Of a stretch of 64,000 nucleotides of DNA, positions 18,048 through 27,494 are shown in pieces (position 1 is the stretch's first letter; the number at the start of each line of letters is the position of its first letter). The notes under the pieces are model-generated. The model was given only the letters and a program-made list of their open reading frames with translations. It was not told the origin of the DNA and did no database searches. The stretch lies in assembly GCA_963805705.1 (NCBI GenBank), contig CAWDVH010000001.1, positions 1,364,001-1,428,000 on the forward strand, written 5' to 3'. Made by a program: the position numbers and the translations under genes. This stretch comes from CAWDVH01 sp963805705 (GTDB lineage: Bacteria; Actinomycetota; Actinomycetes; Streptosporangiales; Streptosporangiaceae).

Positions 18048-20615
18048 ATGAAGGACGCTCACGCGCCGCCGCGCCGGGCGTCCGGCCAGCACCCCGGCCC
18101 CGCACTCGGCCCCTACAACTACGCCGGCCGCAATAGCATTTCGGCCATGCCTCATTTGCGCCTCGCCAGCGGCCAGGGCCAGGCTCCGGCCCGGCCGGCG
18201 GGCGCAGGCAGGCGGACCCGAGCCGTCCTGGCCGCCTGCCTGGCCGCCACGATGCCTGTCCTGGTGGCCCTGGCCGGCCCCGCCGCCGCGGATTCGGGCG
18301 GCGGGCGGCACAGCGCCGGGGCGGCGGTACCGGTCTCCCTGGGGATCACCTCCGTTAGCCCGTCCTTTGCCGTCCCCGGCCAGGTAGTGACCGTTTCCGG
18401 GTCGGTCACCAATACCTCGCCCGCCGCCATTTCCGGCATGTCGGTCCGGCTCCGGTCGTCCAGCATGTGGTTCCAGTCCCGAGATGAGCTGCAGCAGTAC
18501 GCGGCCGGCTTCGAGCCGCAGGCCGATAGCTACGTCCCCGGCGCGGTCGTGCGCATCATCAGGAAACTGCCCCCCGGCGCGACCGCCGGCTGGAGCATAC
18601 GGCTGCCGGTCAATCACGTGGGCATGACCAGATTCGGCGTCTACCCGCTCGCGGCCGAGGCGGACAGCGCCAGCGGGGAAGCCCTGGCCGGGGGCACCAG
18701 CCGGACCTTCCTGCCGTTCTGGCCCCGCAAGCACGGGTCCTTCGCCCGGCCCGTGCCCCAGGACATCGCCTGGCTCTGGCCCCTCATCGACCAGCCCCGG
18801 CAGGGCGCCTGCGCGGGCTTCCCCGACAATAGCCTGGCGGCCAGCATGGCCCCCGGCGGCCGCCTGGACTCGCTGCTGGCCGCGGGCCGCGCCGAGTCAG
18901 CCGGCGCCCGGCTGACCTGGGTCATCGATCCGGCTCTCCTGGCCAGCGCACAGGAGATGAAAAAACCGTACCCGGTCGCCGCCAACGCCGACTGCGGGGG
19001 CTCTCACCTGCTGCCCGCCAGCCGCGCGGCGGCGAGCTGGCTGGCCGGCCTGCAATCGGCGACCGGGGGCCAGCCAGTGCTCATCACGCCGTACGCCGAC
19101 GTGGACATCGCCGCGCTGACCAGGAAGGGCATGGACCTCGACCTGGCCAGCGCGATCACTGCGGGCCGGTCGGTGGCCAGCAGCATCCTGCGCCGTGACT
19201 TCAGCCAGCCGCCGAAAGCGCAGACCAGCCAGGCCGCCGCCCTGCAGCTCAACGGGATGGCCTGGCCAGCTGACGGGCTCGCGAACCACGCCGTGCTCGA
19301 GAATCTGGCCGTCAACAAGATCAATGCTGTCGTCCTGGCCAGCACGACAATGCCGCCGGTCTCGGGCCAGTCAGCCTTCACGCCCGCCAGCGCGATAGCG
19401 AGCACGCCCGACGGAGTCAACGGGGAGATGCGGGTCCTGCTCTCTGACGACACCATCACCCAGATCCTCGGTACCGCCAGCGCTCCGTCGGACCCGCCGG
19501 CGACATCCTTCGCCGTCGAGCAGCGCTTCCTGGCCGAGACCGCGATGATCGCCGCGCAAGCGCCGAATAGCCGGCGAGCCATGGTCATCGCGCCGCCCCG
19601 CCGCTGGGATCCGCCCGCCCGGCTGGCCCAGGGCCTGCTGGCCGAGACGGTCAGCGCCCCCTGGCTCACGCCAGTCAGCCTCAGCAGCCTGGCCACGGCC
19701 AGGCCGGCCAGGGTGCAGACGGACCTGCAGCCGCCGACCAGCTCGGCCAAGGACGACCTCAGCGGGCGCCTGCTGCGCCGGGTCAAGGCCGTGGACAAGC
19801 GCATCGACCTGCTGAAAAGCATCCGGCTGACGCCGAACCCGCGGCTGGACCGCGCGGTCGCCACGGTGGAGTCCTCGGCCTGGCGCGGCGGCGGGACGGC
19901 CACCGCCACGGCCAGCGGCCTGCTGGAGCGGCTGTCGGACTATCTGGCCAGCCAGCAGGAGGGGCTGACGATCATTGCCCCGCTGCCGGTTACGCTGGGC
20001 GGCCTCAAGGGCACGGTGCCCGTCTCGATCTCTAACCGCCTGCCCTACGCGGTGCAGGTCAGGCTCAAGGTGACCGTGCCCGGCGACGGGAGCATCACCA
20101 GCAGCCAGCCGCCGGTCAGGACGATCGAGGCCGAATCGGTAGTGAAGATCGGGCTGAACGTGCGGTCCGCATCTGTGGGCACCTCGACGATCCACCTCAG
20201 CCTGCTCACCCCTGGCGGCACGGCGCTGCCGGGCGCACCGGTCCCGATGACGATCCGGGCCACGCATTTCGGCACGCTCGCGCTGGTCATCCTGGCCGCT
20301 GCCCTCGGCGTATTCATGATCAGCTCGGCCACCCGCGCCATCCGGAAGGGGCGAGCCGGGCCGCCGCCGCCGGCCCCGGCCGGCTCCGGGCCGCCGGCCG
20401 CCGAAGGCGCAGAGCGGACCGAGAAGGCCGCCCGAGCCGATAGCGTCGTAGCCGGGCCTGCTGATCTGCATGCCGGGCCCGCCGATCAGCGCACCGCCGA
20501 CTACGCGGCCGGCCATGACTACGCGGCCGGCTACGCAGTACCCGCGGGAGACCACGATCCAACGGAGGACACCGATGAGTTCGCCCGGGCACCAGGCTGG
20601 GCCGACCAGGACTGA
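18048..20615 (+). CDS. DUF6049 family secreted/membrane-anchored protein
   Basis: The 855-residue protein has a long N-region, then a signal-type hydrophobic stretch (TRAVLAACLAATMPVLVALA, residues about 57-77) ending in a GPAAADS cleavage-like site. A large extracytoplasmic part follows, and one membrane anchor near the C-terminus (LALVILAAALGVFMISSA) precedes a basic, Pro/Ala-rich tail. It lies directly before murJ, and its end overlaps the murJ start by 41 bases; this neighbour pair is conserved in Streptomyces and relatives. A role in cell-wall assembly with MurJ is inferred from context only. The ATG at 18048 follows GGAGG by six bases. Confidence 0.82.
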   Translation: MKDAHAPPRRASGQHPGPALGPYNYAGRNSISAMPHLRLASGQGQAPARPAGAGRRTRAVLAACLAATMPVLVALAGPAAADSGGGRHSAGAAVPVSLGITSVSPSFAVPGQVVTVSGSVTNTSPAAISGMSVRLRSSSMWFQSRDELQQYAAGFEPQADSYVPGAVVRIIRKLPPGATAGWSIRLPVNHVGMTRFGVYPLAAEADSASGEALAGGTSRTFLPFWPRKHGSFARPVPQDIAWLWPLIDQPRQGACAGFPDNSLAASMAPGGRLDSLLAAGRAESAGARLTWVIDPALLASAQEMKKPYPVAANADCGGSHLLPASRAAASWLAGLQSATGGQPVLITPYADVDIAALTRKGMDLDLASAITAGRSVASSILRRDFSQPPKAQTSQAAALQLNGMAWPADGLANHAVLENLAVNKINAVVLASTTMPPVSGQSAFTPASAIASTPDGVNGEMRVLLSDDTITQILGTASAPSDPPATSFAVEQRFLAETAMIAAQAPNSRRAMVIAPPRRWDPPARLAQGLLAETVSAPWLTPVSLSSLATARPARVQTDLQPPTSSAKDDLSGRLLRRVKAVDKRIDLLKSIRLTPNPRLDRAVATVESSAWRGGGTATATASGLLERLSDYLASQQEGLTIIAPLPVTLGGLKGTVPVSISNRLPYAVQVRLKVTVPGDGSITSSQPPVRTIEAESVVKIGLNVRSASVGTSTIHLSLLTPGGTALPGAPVPMTIRATHFGTLALVILAAALGVFMISSATRAIRKGRAGPPPPAPAGSGPPAAEGAERTEKAARADSVVAGPADLHAGPADQRTADYAAGHDYAAGYAVPAGDHDPTEDTDEFARAPGWADQD

Positions 20616-22485
20616 CCTCGGCCTGGTGCCAGGTTTCCCTGACCAGCCAGACGGCGGGTATGCCTCGCCGAGCCTGCCCGGCTCCGGGACCGACGGCGAC
20701 GACGGTGTCGGCCAGGGCGACGGGCGGGCACTCAGGGAACGGGAAAAGAGCGGCAGCCGGGGCTCCGGCGGCCGGCATGCCAGCCAGCGCAGCCGGAGCG
20801 CCCCGGCCCGCAGCCCGGACCCAGCTGCAGATGCCGTGGCGGCGCCGGCCAGCCGCGATCCGGCCGCCCCCAGCCTGGTGCGCTCCAGCGGCGTGATGGC
20901 CCTCGGGACCCTCGCGTCCCGCATTACCGGATTCCTGCGCACCGCCGTCCAGGCGTACGCGCTCGGCGGCCTGCTGCTGGCCGACGCTTACAACATCGCC
21001 AACACGCTGCCCAACACCGTCTATAACCTGATGCTCGGCGGCATCCTGACCAGCGTCATCGTCCCGCTGCTGGTCAACGCGGCTAAGCGGAATCATGACG
21101 GTGGCGAGGCTTACGACCAGCGGATGTTCACGCTGATCACGCTCGCATTGCTGGCCATCACCGTGATCGCGACCCTGGCTGCCGCGCCGCTGGTCAACCT
21201 GTACGGCGGCCACGTCGGCGGCGCTGAGCGGCACGTCATGGTGATCTTCGCCTACTTCTTCATCCCGCAGATCTTCTTCTACGGGGTGAGCTCGCTGGCC
21301 GGCGCGATCCTGAACGCGCGCGGGAGCTTCGCCGCGCCGATGTGGACTCCGGTGGTGAACAACATCGTCGTCATCGTCGTCCTGGTGCTGTTCATCTCCG
21401 TGGCCGGCTTCAGCAGCTCACCGTCGGCCATCACGGGCGGCCAGCTCGAGCTCCTGGGCATCGGCACGACGCTGGGCATCGTCGCGCAGACGGCCGCCCT
21501 GCTCCCCTCGCTGCACCGGGCCGGCTTCCGCTGGCGGCCGAGGTTCGACTTCCGGCGCGCGGAGGTCACCGAGATCCGGCGGATGGCGGGCTGGATGTTC
21601 GGCTACATCGCCGCCACCCAGGTTGCCTTCCTGGTCACCACGAGGGTGGCCAGCGAGGCCGGCAACCTGGCCCGGCACGCTCACGTCGGGTACGGGGCCG
21701 GGTACACCCCCTACGCCTACGCGTGGCAGCTGTTCCAGATGCCGTACGCGATCGTCGGCATCTCGGTGATTACGGCACTGCTGCCGCGGATGAGCGCCCA
21801 TGCGGCCGAGCGGCGGCTGTCCCTGGTCAGAGACGACTTCTCGGCCGGGATCAGGCTCTCATCGGTCATCGTCGTGCCGTCGGCCATCGTCCTGGCGGTC
21901 CTGGGCCCCCCGCTGGCTCAGGTGCTGTTCGCGTACTTCAGCTACTCGCCTGCCGACGCGCGATACCTCGGCGTGGTCTTCGCGGTCTTCTGCCTCGGGC
22001 TCGTGCCCTACATGCTGTTCCAGCTGCAGCTGCGGGTCTTCTACTCGCTGCACGACAGCCGGACCCCGGCGCTCATCGGCGGGGTGACGATGGCCGTGAA
22101 CGTGATCGCCAACTACGCCGCGCTGGCCATCCTCCCGCCGGGACAGGTGGTCGCGGGCCTGGGCGTCGGCTTCGGCCTGGCCAACCTGGCCGGCGCGGTG
22201 CTGGCGTGGATCATCCTGTCCCGGCGGCTCGGCGGCCTGGACGGGCGGGCCATCGGCATGAGCCTGCTGCGGATGCACATCTCGGCCATCCCGGCCGCGA
22301 TCTTCGCCATCGCGGTGTCGGTGATGGTGGGGGCGGTCCTGCCGACGGGCAGGCTGGAAGCCCTGGTCACGGTGACACTGGCGGGCTGCGGCGCGTTGCT
22401 GCTGTATGTGCTTTTCGCCAAGGCGCTCGGCGTCACCGAGCTCACCGACCTGTCCGGTTCGCTGCATTCCCGGCTGCGCCGCTGA
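20575..22485 (+). CDS. murJ: Lipid II flippase MurJ (MviN)
   Basis: MurJ flips the peptidoglycan precursor lipid II across the membrane. The 636-residue protein has a disordered N-terminus of about 105 residues and then 14 hydrophobic helices. Family sequences include GTLASRITGFLRTAVQAYAL, ADAYNIANTLPNTVYNLMLG, GMLNARGSF-type GAILNARGSFAAPMWTPVVN and PYAIVGISVITALLPRMSAH. The ATG at 20575 has GGAGG six bases upstream and lies inside the DUF6049 reading frame. Unlike mycobacterial MviN, the pseudokinase is not fused but encoded by the next gene. Confidence 0.93.
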   Translation: MSSPGHQAGPTRTDLGLVPGFPDQPDGGYASPSLPGSGTDGDDGVGQGDGRALREREKSGSRGSGGRHASQRSRSAPARSPDPAADAVAAPASRDPAAPSLVRSSGVMALGTLASRITGFLRTAVQAYALGGLLLADAYNIANTLPNTVYNLMLGGILTSVIVPLLVNAAKRNHDGGEAYDQRMFTLITLALLAITVIATLAAAPLVNLYGGHVGGAERHVMVIFAYFFIPQIFFYGVSSLAGAILNARGSFAAPMWTPVVNNIVVIVVLVLFISVAGFSSSPSAITGGQLELLGIGTTLGIVAQTAALLPSLHRAGFRWRPRFDFRRAEVTEIRRMAGWMFGYIAATQVAFLVTTRVASEAGNLARHAHVGYGAGYTPYAYAWQLFQMPYAIVGISVITALLPRMSAHAAERRLSLVRDDFSAGIRLSSVIVVPSAIVLAVLGPPLAQVLFAYFSYSPADARYLGVVFAVFCLGLVPYMLFQLQLRVFYSLHDSRTPALIGGVTMAVNVIANYAALAILPPGQVVAGLGVGFGLANLAGAVLAWIILSRRLGGLDGRAIGMSLLRMHISAIPAAIFAIAVSVMVGAVLPTGRLEALVTVTLAGCGALLLYVLFAKALGVTELTDLSGSLHSRLRR

Positions 22486-22653
22486 CGTCTCCGGCTGGTA
22501 ACGGTTTGCGTCGGTAGGGTGGCCAAGCCTGCCAGGGGCGCCCGCGCGGCTTAGCATGTGTTGTGCAGCATCATCGTAGGATCTTGTACTGCTGGTTACT
22601 ACGGGCCCCTGGAGGGAGAGTCGAGGGCCGGCCCGCCTTCGACGCCGTGACAG

Positions 22654-24186
22654 ATGAGCACGTACACCTCTGAGCCGGGCACCCGGCTCGGTGGCCGGTA
22701 CCGACTTGAGGACCGGATCGCCGCGGCCTCTGGCTGGTCTGCCTGGAAGGCCATCGACGAGATCCTGGCCCGCGCTGTCACGGTCTTCACTTTCGTGCCC
22801 GGTTTCCCGCGGCTCCGCGAGGTCGTCACCGCCGCGCGCGCCGCGAGCAGGCTGACGGACGCCCGCCTGACGCAGGTCTTCGACGTCGAGGACGACTGGG
22901 ACCATGCGTACATCGTGATGGAGTGGGCGGTCGGCGATACGGTCGATGACCTGCTGTCGGCGGGCCCGATCGAGTCGGCGCGGGGCGCCCGGATCGTAGC
23001 CGAGGCCGCCGCCGCGCTGTCGGTGGCGCACGCGGCCGGGCTCGCGCACCTGTGCCTGACGCCGCAGTCAGTGCGCTGGACCCAGGGCGGCGGGGTCAAG
23101 GTCGTCGGCCTGGGCATCGACGCGGCCCTGGCCGGCATTTCCGCTGATGACCCGGCCCTGGCCGATACCCGGGGCCTCGGCCGGGTGCTTTACTCCGCGC
23201 TCACGGGCCACTGGCCAGGACAGGACTACCCGGCGCTGCCACCCGCGCCGGTGGCCGACGGTCATCCGTGCAGCCCGCGCCAGGTACGGGCCGGGGTGCC
23301 CGCGGCCCTGGATGACATCACCTGCCAGGCACTGCAGCTACGGGGCCGGGACGGCAGCCAGGGGCTGGCCACTCCGGGTCAGCTGGCGGCCGCGCTCACG
23401 GCGGTCATCCCGCCCGCTCCGCTGCCCCCGGCCGCGCCGTCCTCGCGATCCGACCCGTCCCGGCCGAGCTTCGGCCAGGCGGCCGGGAGCGACTACTGGA
23501 CCGATCAGCGGGCCGCACCAGGCCGCGGGCGGCCGCGCGGGCCGCAGCCGGGCCGCCGGACAACCGGATCGAAGGTCAGGACCGGCGTGGTGGTGGCCCT
23601 GATACTGACGGTCGTGGTCGGGATCGCGGCCGCCACCGCACCCCTGTGGGACCGGCACACCGCGGCCCCGGCCAGCGCGAGCACGCATGCAGCCGGGCCG
23701 ACGGCCGCATCCTCAGTCGTGCTCGCGCCGGTCAGCGCGAGTGGTTTCGACGAGACCAGCAGCGGCGCGAGCATGGCGATTGACCACAATCGCGCGACTT
23801 CCTGGCAGACGCAGTACTACCTCGGCAACCCGGTCTTCGGCGGCCTGAAGACCGGGTCCGGGCTGATCATGGATATGGGCAAGGCAGTAACGCTGAGCTC
23901 GGTGGAGGTCAAGTTCGGGGCCGTTCCCGGCGCGGACGTGCAGATCATGCTCGGCAATACCAGCACCCCGCAGACGCAGGCCACCGTGAGCTCGTTCCGC
24001 GTCGTCGCATCGGCTAGCGACGTTTCCGGCGACCACCTGTTCCCGGTCAGCAGCACGGCCCGCGGGCGGTACCTGCTGATCTGGTTCACCAAGCTGCCGC
24101 CCCTGGCCGGATCCGCCGGCGACAGCCAGTCGCAGACCAGGTACGAGGCCAAGATCTTCAATATCATCGTACGAGGTCGGCCCTGA
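22654..24186 (+). CDS. Membrane pseudokinase with extracellular discoidin-like domain
   Basis: The 510-residue protein opens with a kinase-like fold (GTRLGGRYRLEDRIAAASGW). The key residues are lost: the VAVK lysine is replaced (VTVFTF), the HRD loop reads HLCLTPQSVRW without Asp, and the DFG position reads VVGLGID. A Pro/Arg-rich linker leads to one membrane helix (VVVALILTVVVGIAAATAPL, about residue 312-331). The outer part, ASGFDETSSGASMAIDHNRA then W-Q-T-Q-Y and VEVKFGAVPGADVQIMLGN, resembles a galactose-binding/F5-8C fold. In Mycobacterium the equivalent pseudokinase is fused to MviN and binds FhaA; a similar role with MurJ is inferred. It lies 168 bases after murJ and 24 before sigM. 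Confidence 0.85.
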   Translation: MSTYTSEPGTRLGGRYRLEDRIAAASGWSAWKAIDEILARAVTVFTFVPGFPRLREVVTAARAASRLTDARLTQVFDVEDDWDHAYIVMEWAVGDTVDDLLSAGPIESARGARIVAEAAAALSVAHAAGLAHLCLTPQSVRWTQGGGVKVVGLGIDAALAGISADDPALADTRGLGRVLYSALTGHWPGQDYPALPPAPVADGHPCSPRQVRAGVPAALDDITCQALQLRGRDGSQGLATPGQLAAALTAVIPPAPLPPAAPSSRSDPSRPSFGQAAGSDYWTDQRAAPGRGRPRGPQPGRRTTGSKVRTGVVVALILTVVVGIAAATAPLWDRHTAAPASASTHAAGPTAASSVVLAPVSASGFDETSSGASMAIDHNRATSWQTQYYLGNPVFGGLKTGSGLIMDMGKAVTLSSVEVKFGAVPGADVQIMLGNTSTPQTQATVSSFRVVASASDVSGDHLFPVSSTARGRYLLIWFTKLPPLAGSAGDSQSQTRYEAKIFNIIVRGRP

Positions 24187-24210
24187 GCTGCGGATACCCC
24201 GGCGGCCGAC

Positions 24211-25029
24211 ATGACCGATGCGAGCGGTCGCCCATCCTGGCGGAACGGGGGGACAGCCACGGAACCGCACGAGGCGGGCAGCATCCAGACCGGGCCCTCC
24301 CAGCCGGAGCCGCGCGAGACGCGCCAGGACCGGTCTCAGGCACCGTCGCCACAGCACTCTGACCTGGTGCAGCCTGATCCGGGGCCGGCACCTGACCCGG
24401 GGCCGACAGATGCTGAGCTGCTCCGGCTGCATGTCAGGGGGGACCCGGACGCGTTCGGCACGCTCTTCCTCCGCCACCGGGACCGGCTGTGGGCCGTGGC
24501 CGTCCGGACCCTGTCGGACCCGGAGGAAGCAGCCGACGCCGTGCAGGACGCCATGATCTCGGCGTTCCGGCGCGCGGGGAGCTTCCGGGGCGACTCGGCC
24601 GTGACCACCTGGCTGCATCGCATCGTGGTCAACGCCTGCCTCGACCGGCTGCGCCGCAAGGCCGCGCGGCCGGCGAGCGGGGGGACCGACGAGCGCACTC
24701 TGGACAGCGCGGCCTTCGGCCGGGCGGCGCATGACCCCTCGTCGGCCAGCGATATCTCGCTGGATGTAGCCGCTGCGCTGCGGCGGCTGCCGCCCGACCA
24801 GCATGCCGCGCTGGTGCTGGTCGACATGCTCGGCTATCCCGTCGCGGATGCGGCCGAGATCCTCGGCGTCTCGCCGGGCACCGTGAAGAGCCGGTGCGCC
24901 CGCGGCCGGGCGCGGCTGCTTCCCTGGCTGGCTCATTTGCACCCGGCCGCCGCCGCCGCCAAACCACGGAACCGATCAGCCGCCCCAGACGTCCTACCTG
25001 CGCAGGAAGGGGGTGAAGACCCGTCATGA
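24211..25029 (+). CDS. sigM: ECF RNA polymerase sigma factor, SigM-like
   Basis: The 272-residue protein has a Pro/Asp-rich N-terminal extension (about 65 residues). Sigma region 2 then runs TDAELLRLHVRGDPDAFGTL through AADAVQDAMISAFRRAGSFR to VTTWLHRIVVNACLDRLRRK, and region 4 has LRRLPPDQHAALVLVDMLGY and AAEILGVSPGTVKSRCARGR. The gene order sigM - anti-sigma - trxB - trxA after murJ matches Mycobacterium and Streptomyces SigM loci. Its stop overlaps the next gene's start (ATGA), implying translational coupling with its antagonist. No clear ribosome binding site supports the ATG at 24211, so the start may differ. Confidence 0.9.
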   Translation: MTDASGRPSWRNGGTATEPHEAGSIQTGPSQPEPRETRQDRSQAPSPQHSDLVQPDPGPAPDPGPTDAELLRLHVRGDPDAFGTLFLRHRDRLWAVAVRTLSDPEEAADAVQDAMISAFRRAGSFRGDSAVTTWLHRIVVNACLDRLRRKAARPASGGTDERTLDSAAFGRAAHDPSSASDISLDVAAALRRLPPDQHAALVLVDMLGYPVADAAEILGVSPGTVKSRCARGRARLLPWLAHLHPAAAAAKPRNRSAAPDVLPAQEGGEDPS

Positions 25030-25976
25030 CCCGCCATATCGACGCTATGGTGCTCGCCCGGTTCAGGGAGGGCGATCTCAGCCAGCGCAAGGCCGCGCGG
25101 GTCAGCGCCCACCTGGCCCGGTGCGCCCGGTGCGCGGAACTCGGCAGCGAGCTGGCCGGTGTCACCGTGCTGCTGGCCAGCGCGGCGGCGCCGCCCATTC
25201 CGGAGTACCTGGACGCCAGGATCCGCAGCACGCTGGCCGCCGAGTCGGCCCGGCGGGCCGCCGCCGATGCGGGCACCGAGCCAGGGCGGCGGGACCTGCC
25301 CGCGCGCAGCCACCGGGCCCGGCGGGGTCCGCACGTGCCCCGGGCGTCCTCCCCGGCCGTACTGCGCACGCTGGCCGCCGCCGGCGCCGTGGCCGTGCTA
25401 GCCGGCGGTGGCTTCGCGCTCGTCCGTCAGCTGGGCAGCGGCCAGGCGGGAAATACGAGCAGTAGCGTCGTGGCGGGCCCCGGTGGCGCGGCGGCGCCGA
25501 GAGCCGCGGGCCCCGCCGCCGAGCCCGATCTGCGGGCACCCGCGTTCGGGCCGTCCCTGCGCTACGGCAGCCCCGGTCAACAGGCCAGCTTCGTGCCGGT
25601 GCTAACCGCTACCGATTTCAGCCCGGCTGCACTCGATGCGCAGGTCAGCACCGCGCTGTCGCAGGTCAGCGGAGCGCATGCCGGGACATTCGGCCGCAGC
25701 AGCACCTCGGCCGGGCGCAGCTCGCCCCGGCCCTCGCCGTCCGCCGGATCCCGGTTCGGCGGGATCCCGCTGACGGAACTCCAGGCCTGCGTGACGCGCA
25801 TCGCGGCCGGCCATCGGGTGCTGCTCGTGGACCTGGCCAGGTACCAGGGACGCCCGGCGACGATCATCGTCACCGCGCCCGCGAGCCCGGCCGCCCGGCA
25901 GGCGTGGGTGGTAGGCCCGGCGTGCTCAGGGTCCCGCAGCGATGTGCTCGCCCACCGGGCCGTTCCCGGCGGCTGA
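25026..25976 (+). CDS. Anti-sigma factor with zinc finger and one membrane segment
   Basis: The 316-residue protein begins with a ZAS-type zinc anti-sigma domain: MTRHIDAMVLARFREGDLS then HLARCARCAELGSELAG, giving the HxxxCxxC ligand set. A membrane helix follows near residues 118-138 (LRTLAAAGAVAVLAGGGFAL) and an extracytoplasmic part of about 175 residues ends the protein. It presumably holds SigM inactive at the membrane. It overlaps sigM by four bases. Confidence 0.88.
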   Translation: MTRHIDAMVLARFREGDLSQRKAARVSAHLARCARCAELGSELAGVTVLLASAAAPPIPEYLDARIRSTLAAESARRAAADAGTEPGRRDLPARSHRARRGPHVPRASSPAVLRTLAAAGAVAVLAGGGFALVRQLGSGQAGNTSSSVVAGPGGAAAPRAAGPAAEPDLRAPAFGPSLRYGSPGQQASFVPVLTATDFSPAALDAQVSTALSQVSGAHAGTFGRSSTSAGRSSPRPSPSAGSRFGGIPLTELQACVTRIAAGHRVLLVDLARYQGRPATIIVTAPASPAARQAWVVGPACSGSRSDVLAHRAVPGG

Positions 25977-26050
25977 GGCGCTGCGACGCGGGAATCTCCC
26001 GGCCCTAGGATCGGTTGACGCGTGTGCAACTGAGAGAGGTGCAATCGGAG

Positions 26051-26983
26051 ATGTCCGAAGTTCGGGATGTCATCATCATCGGGTCCGGGCCTTCCGGGTA
26101 TACCGCCGCGCTGTACGCGGCCAGGGCGAACCTGCGCCCGCTGGTATTCGAGGGATCGGTCACGGCCGGCGGCGCGCTGATGAACACCACGGACGTGGAG
26201 AACTTCCCCGGTTTCCCTGACGGCGTTCTCGGCCCCGACCTGATGGACTGCATCCGCAAGCAGGCCGAACGGTTCGGCGCGGAGCTGGTCGCCGAGGATG
26301 TCACCGAGGTCGATCTCGATGCCAGCCCCAAGGTGATCAAGGTCGGCAGTGATGTCCACCTGGCCCGGACAGTGATCATCGCCACCGGCTCCGGCTACCG
26401 GGAGCTTGGCGTGCCCGGCGAGAAGCGGCTCGCTGGCCACGGCGTCTCCTGGTGCGCGACCTGCGACGGGTTCTTCTTCCGCGACCAGGACATTGTCGTC
26501 GTGGGCGGCGGGGACTCGGCGATGGAGGAGGCCACCTTCCTGACCCGGTTCGCGCGGTCGGTCACCGTGGTCCACCGCCGGGACAGCCTGCGCGCATCGA
26601 AGATCATGCAGGACCGGGCCATCTCCAGCCCGAAGATCCGTTTCGCCTGGGACAGCGAGGTAACGGAGGTGCTCGGCGAGGACCGGATCACCGGAGTGCG
26701 GCTCCGCAACCTCAAGACCGGCGAGCAGAGCACGCTCGAGGTGAGCGGCATCTTCATCGCCATCGGCCACGATCCCCGCAGCGAGCTGTTCGCCGGCCAG
26801 CTGGCCACCGATCCCGAGGGCTACCTGCTCGTCGACCAGCCCTCCACCCGCACGGCCCTCGACGGCGTCTTCGCCGCCGGGGATGTCGTGGACCGGACTT
26901 ACCGCCAGGCGGTGACCGCGGCGGGCACGGGCTGCGCAGCAGCCCTGGATGCCGAGCGATGGCTGGCGGATCACGACGACTGA
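26051..26983 (+). CDS. trxB: Thioredoxin-disulfide reductase
   Basis: This NADPH-dependent flavoenzyme reduces thioredoxin. It begins MSEVRDVIIIGSGPSGYTAA (FAD-binding GxGxxG), holds the redox centre WCATCDG with C135 and C138, then the NADPH site IVVVGGGDSAMEEATFLTRF and the C-terminal FAD contact GVFAAGDVVDRTYRQAVTAA. It is 310 residues long. I chose ATG 26051 because the Rossmann strand starts right after it; GAGAGAGG lies about 11 bases upstream. It is 67 bases ahead of trxA and probably in the sigM operon or regulon. Confidence 0.95.
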   Translation: MSEVRDVIIIGSGPSGYTAALYAARANLRPLVFEGSVTAGGALMNTTDVENFPGFPDGVLGPDLMDCIRKQAERFGAELVAEDVTEVDLDASPKVIKVGSDVHLARTVIIATGSGYRELGVPGEKRLAGHGVSWCATCDGFFFRDQDIVVVGGGDSAMEEATFLTRFARSVTVVHRRDSLRASKIMQDRAISSPKIRFAWDSEVTEVLGEDRITGVRLRNLKTGEQSTLEVSGIFIAIGHDPRSELFAGQLATDPEGYLLVDQPSTRTALDGVFAAGDVVDRTYRQAVTAAGTGCAAALDAERWLADHDD

Positions 26984-27050
26984 GCGGCCGGGCGGCCGCT
27001 TCGGCCAGACAACTGCAATACGCACCTAGGAACGGAAGGAAGTCCTTAAC

Positions 27051-27374
27051 GTGGGCGCAACCAAGACCGTAACCGACGCGACCTTCGAGGCCGATGTACT
27101 GAAGAGCGACAAGCCGGTCATCGTGGACTACTGGGCGGAGTGGTGCGGCCCGTGCCGGCAGGTCTCCCCGGTACTCGAGGAGATCGCCAGCGAGCACGCT
27201 GACAAGATCGACGTCGTTAAGCTGAACGTTGACGATAATCCGGTCACCACGCGGCGGTACGCAATCATGAACATCCCGACTATGAGCGTGTTCAAGGACG
27301 GCGAGGTCGTCAAGGAGATCGTCGGCGCCAAGCCGAAGTCCGCGCTCCTGCACGAACTGGCTGAATTCATCTAA
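27051..27374 (+). CDS. trxA: Thioredoxin
   Basis: The 107-residue protein carries DYWAEWCGPCRQVSPVLEEI with the active site C32-G-P-C35, the cis-proline segment MNIPTMSVFKDGE and the C-terminal helix ALLHELAEFI. The GTG start at 27051 has GGAAGGAAG upstream. It is the last gene before a strong terminator hairpin and is the substrate of the preceding trxB product. Confidence 0.96.
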   Translation: MGATKTVTDATFEADVLKSDKPVIVDYWAEWCGPCRQVSPVLEEIASEHADKIDVVKLNVDDNPVTTRRYAIMNIPTMSVFKDGEVVKEIVGAKPKSALLHELAEFI

Positions 27375-27394
27375 AGCCTCGCACGCGCCCAACA

Positions 27395-27436
27395 AGCCCG
27401 GGCCGCCAGGACGCGGCCCGGGCTCATTCATTTTTG
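27395..27436 (+). terminator. Rho-independent terminator after trxA
   Basis: AGCCCGGGCCGC (27395-27406) pairs perfectly with GCGGCCCGGGCT (27413-27424) around a six-base loop, followed by CATTCATTTTT. It starts 21 bases after the trxA stop. It may also serve the convergent GNAT gene. Confidence 0.9.
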
Positions 27437-27494
27437 CCTTTCCGCCGGGTATTGTGAATTTTCGAAATTATATTCGCCGCAATGCAGCACGGGC

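Noticed and set aside
25577..27025. 482-codon minus-strand frame across anti-sigma and trxB
   Set aside because: Pure GC3 shadow of trxB and the anti-sigma gene; no start signal and no motif.
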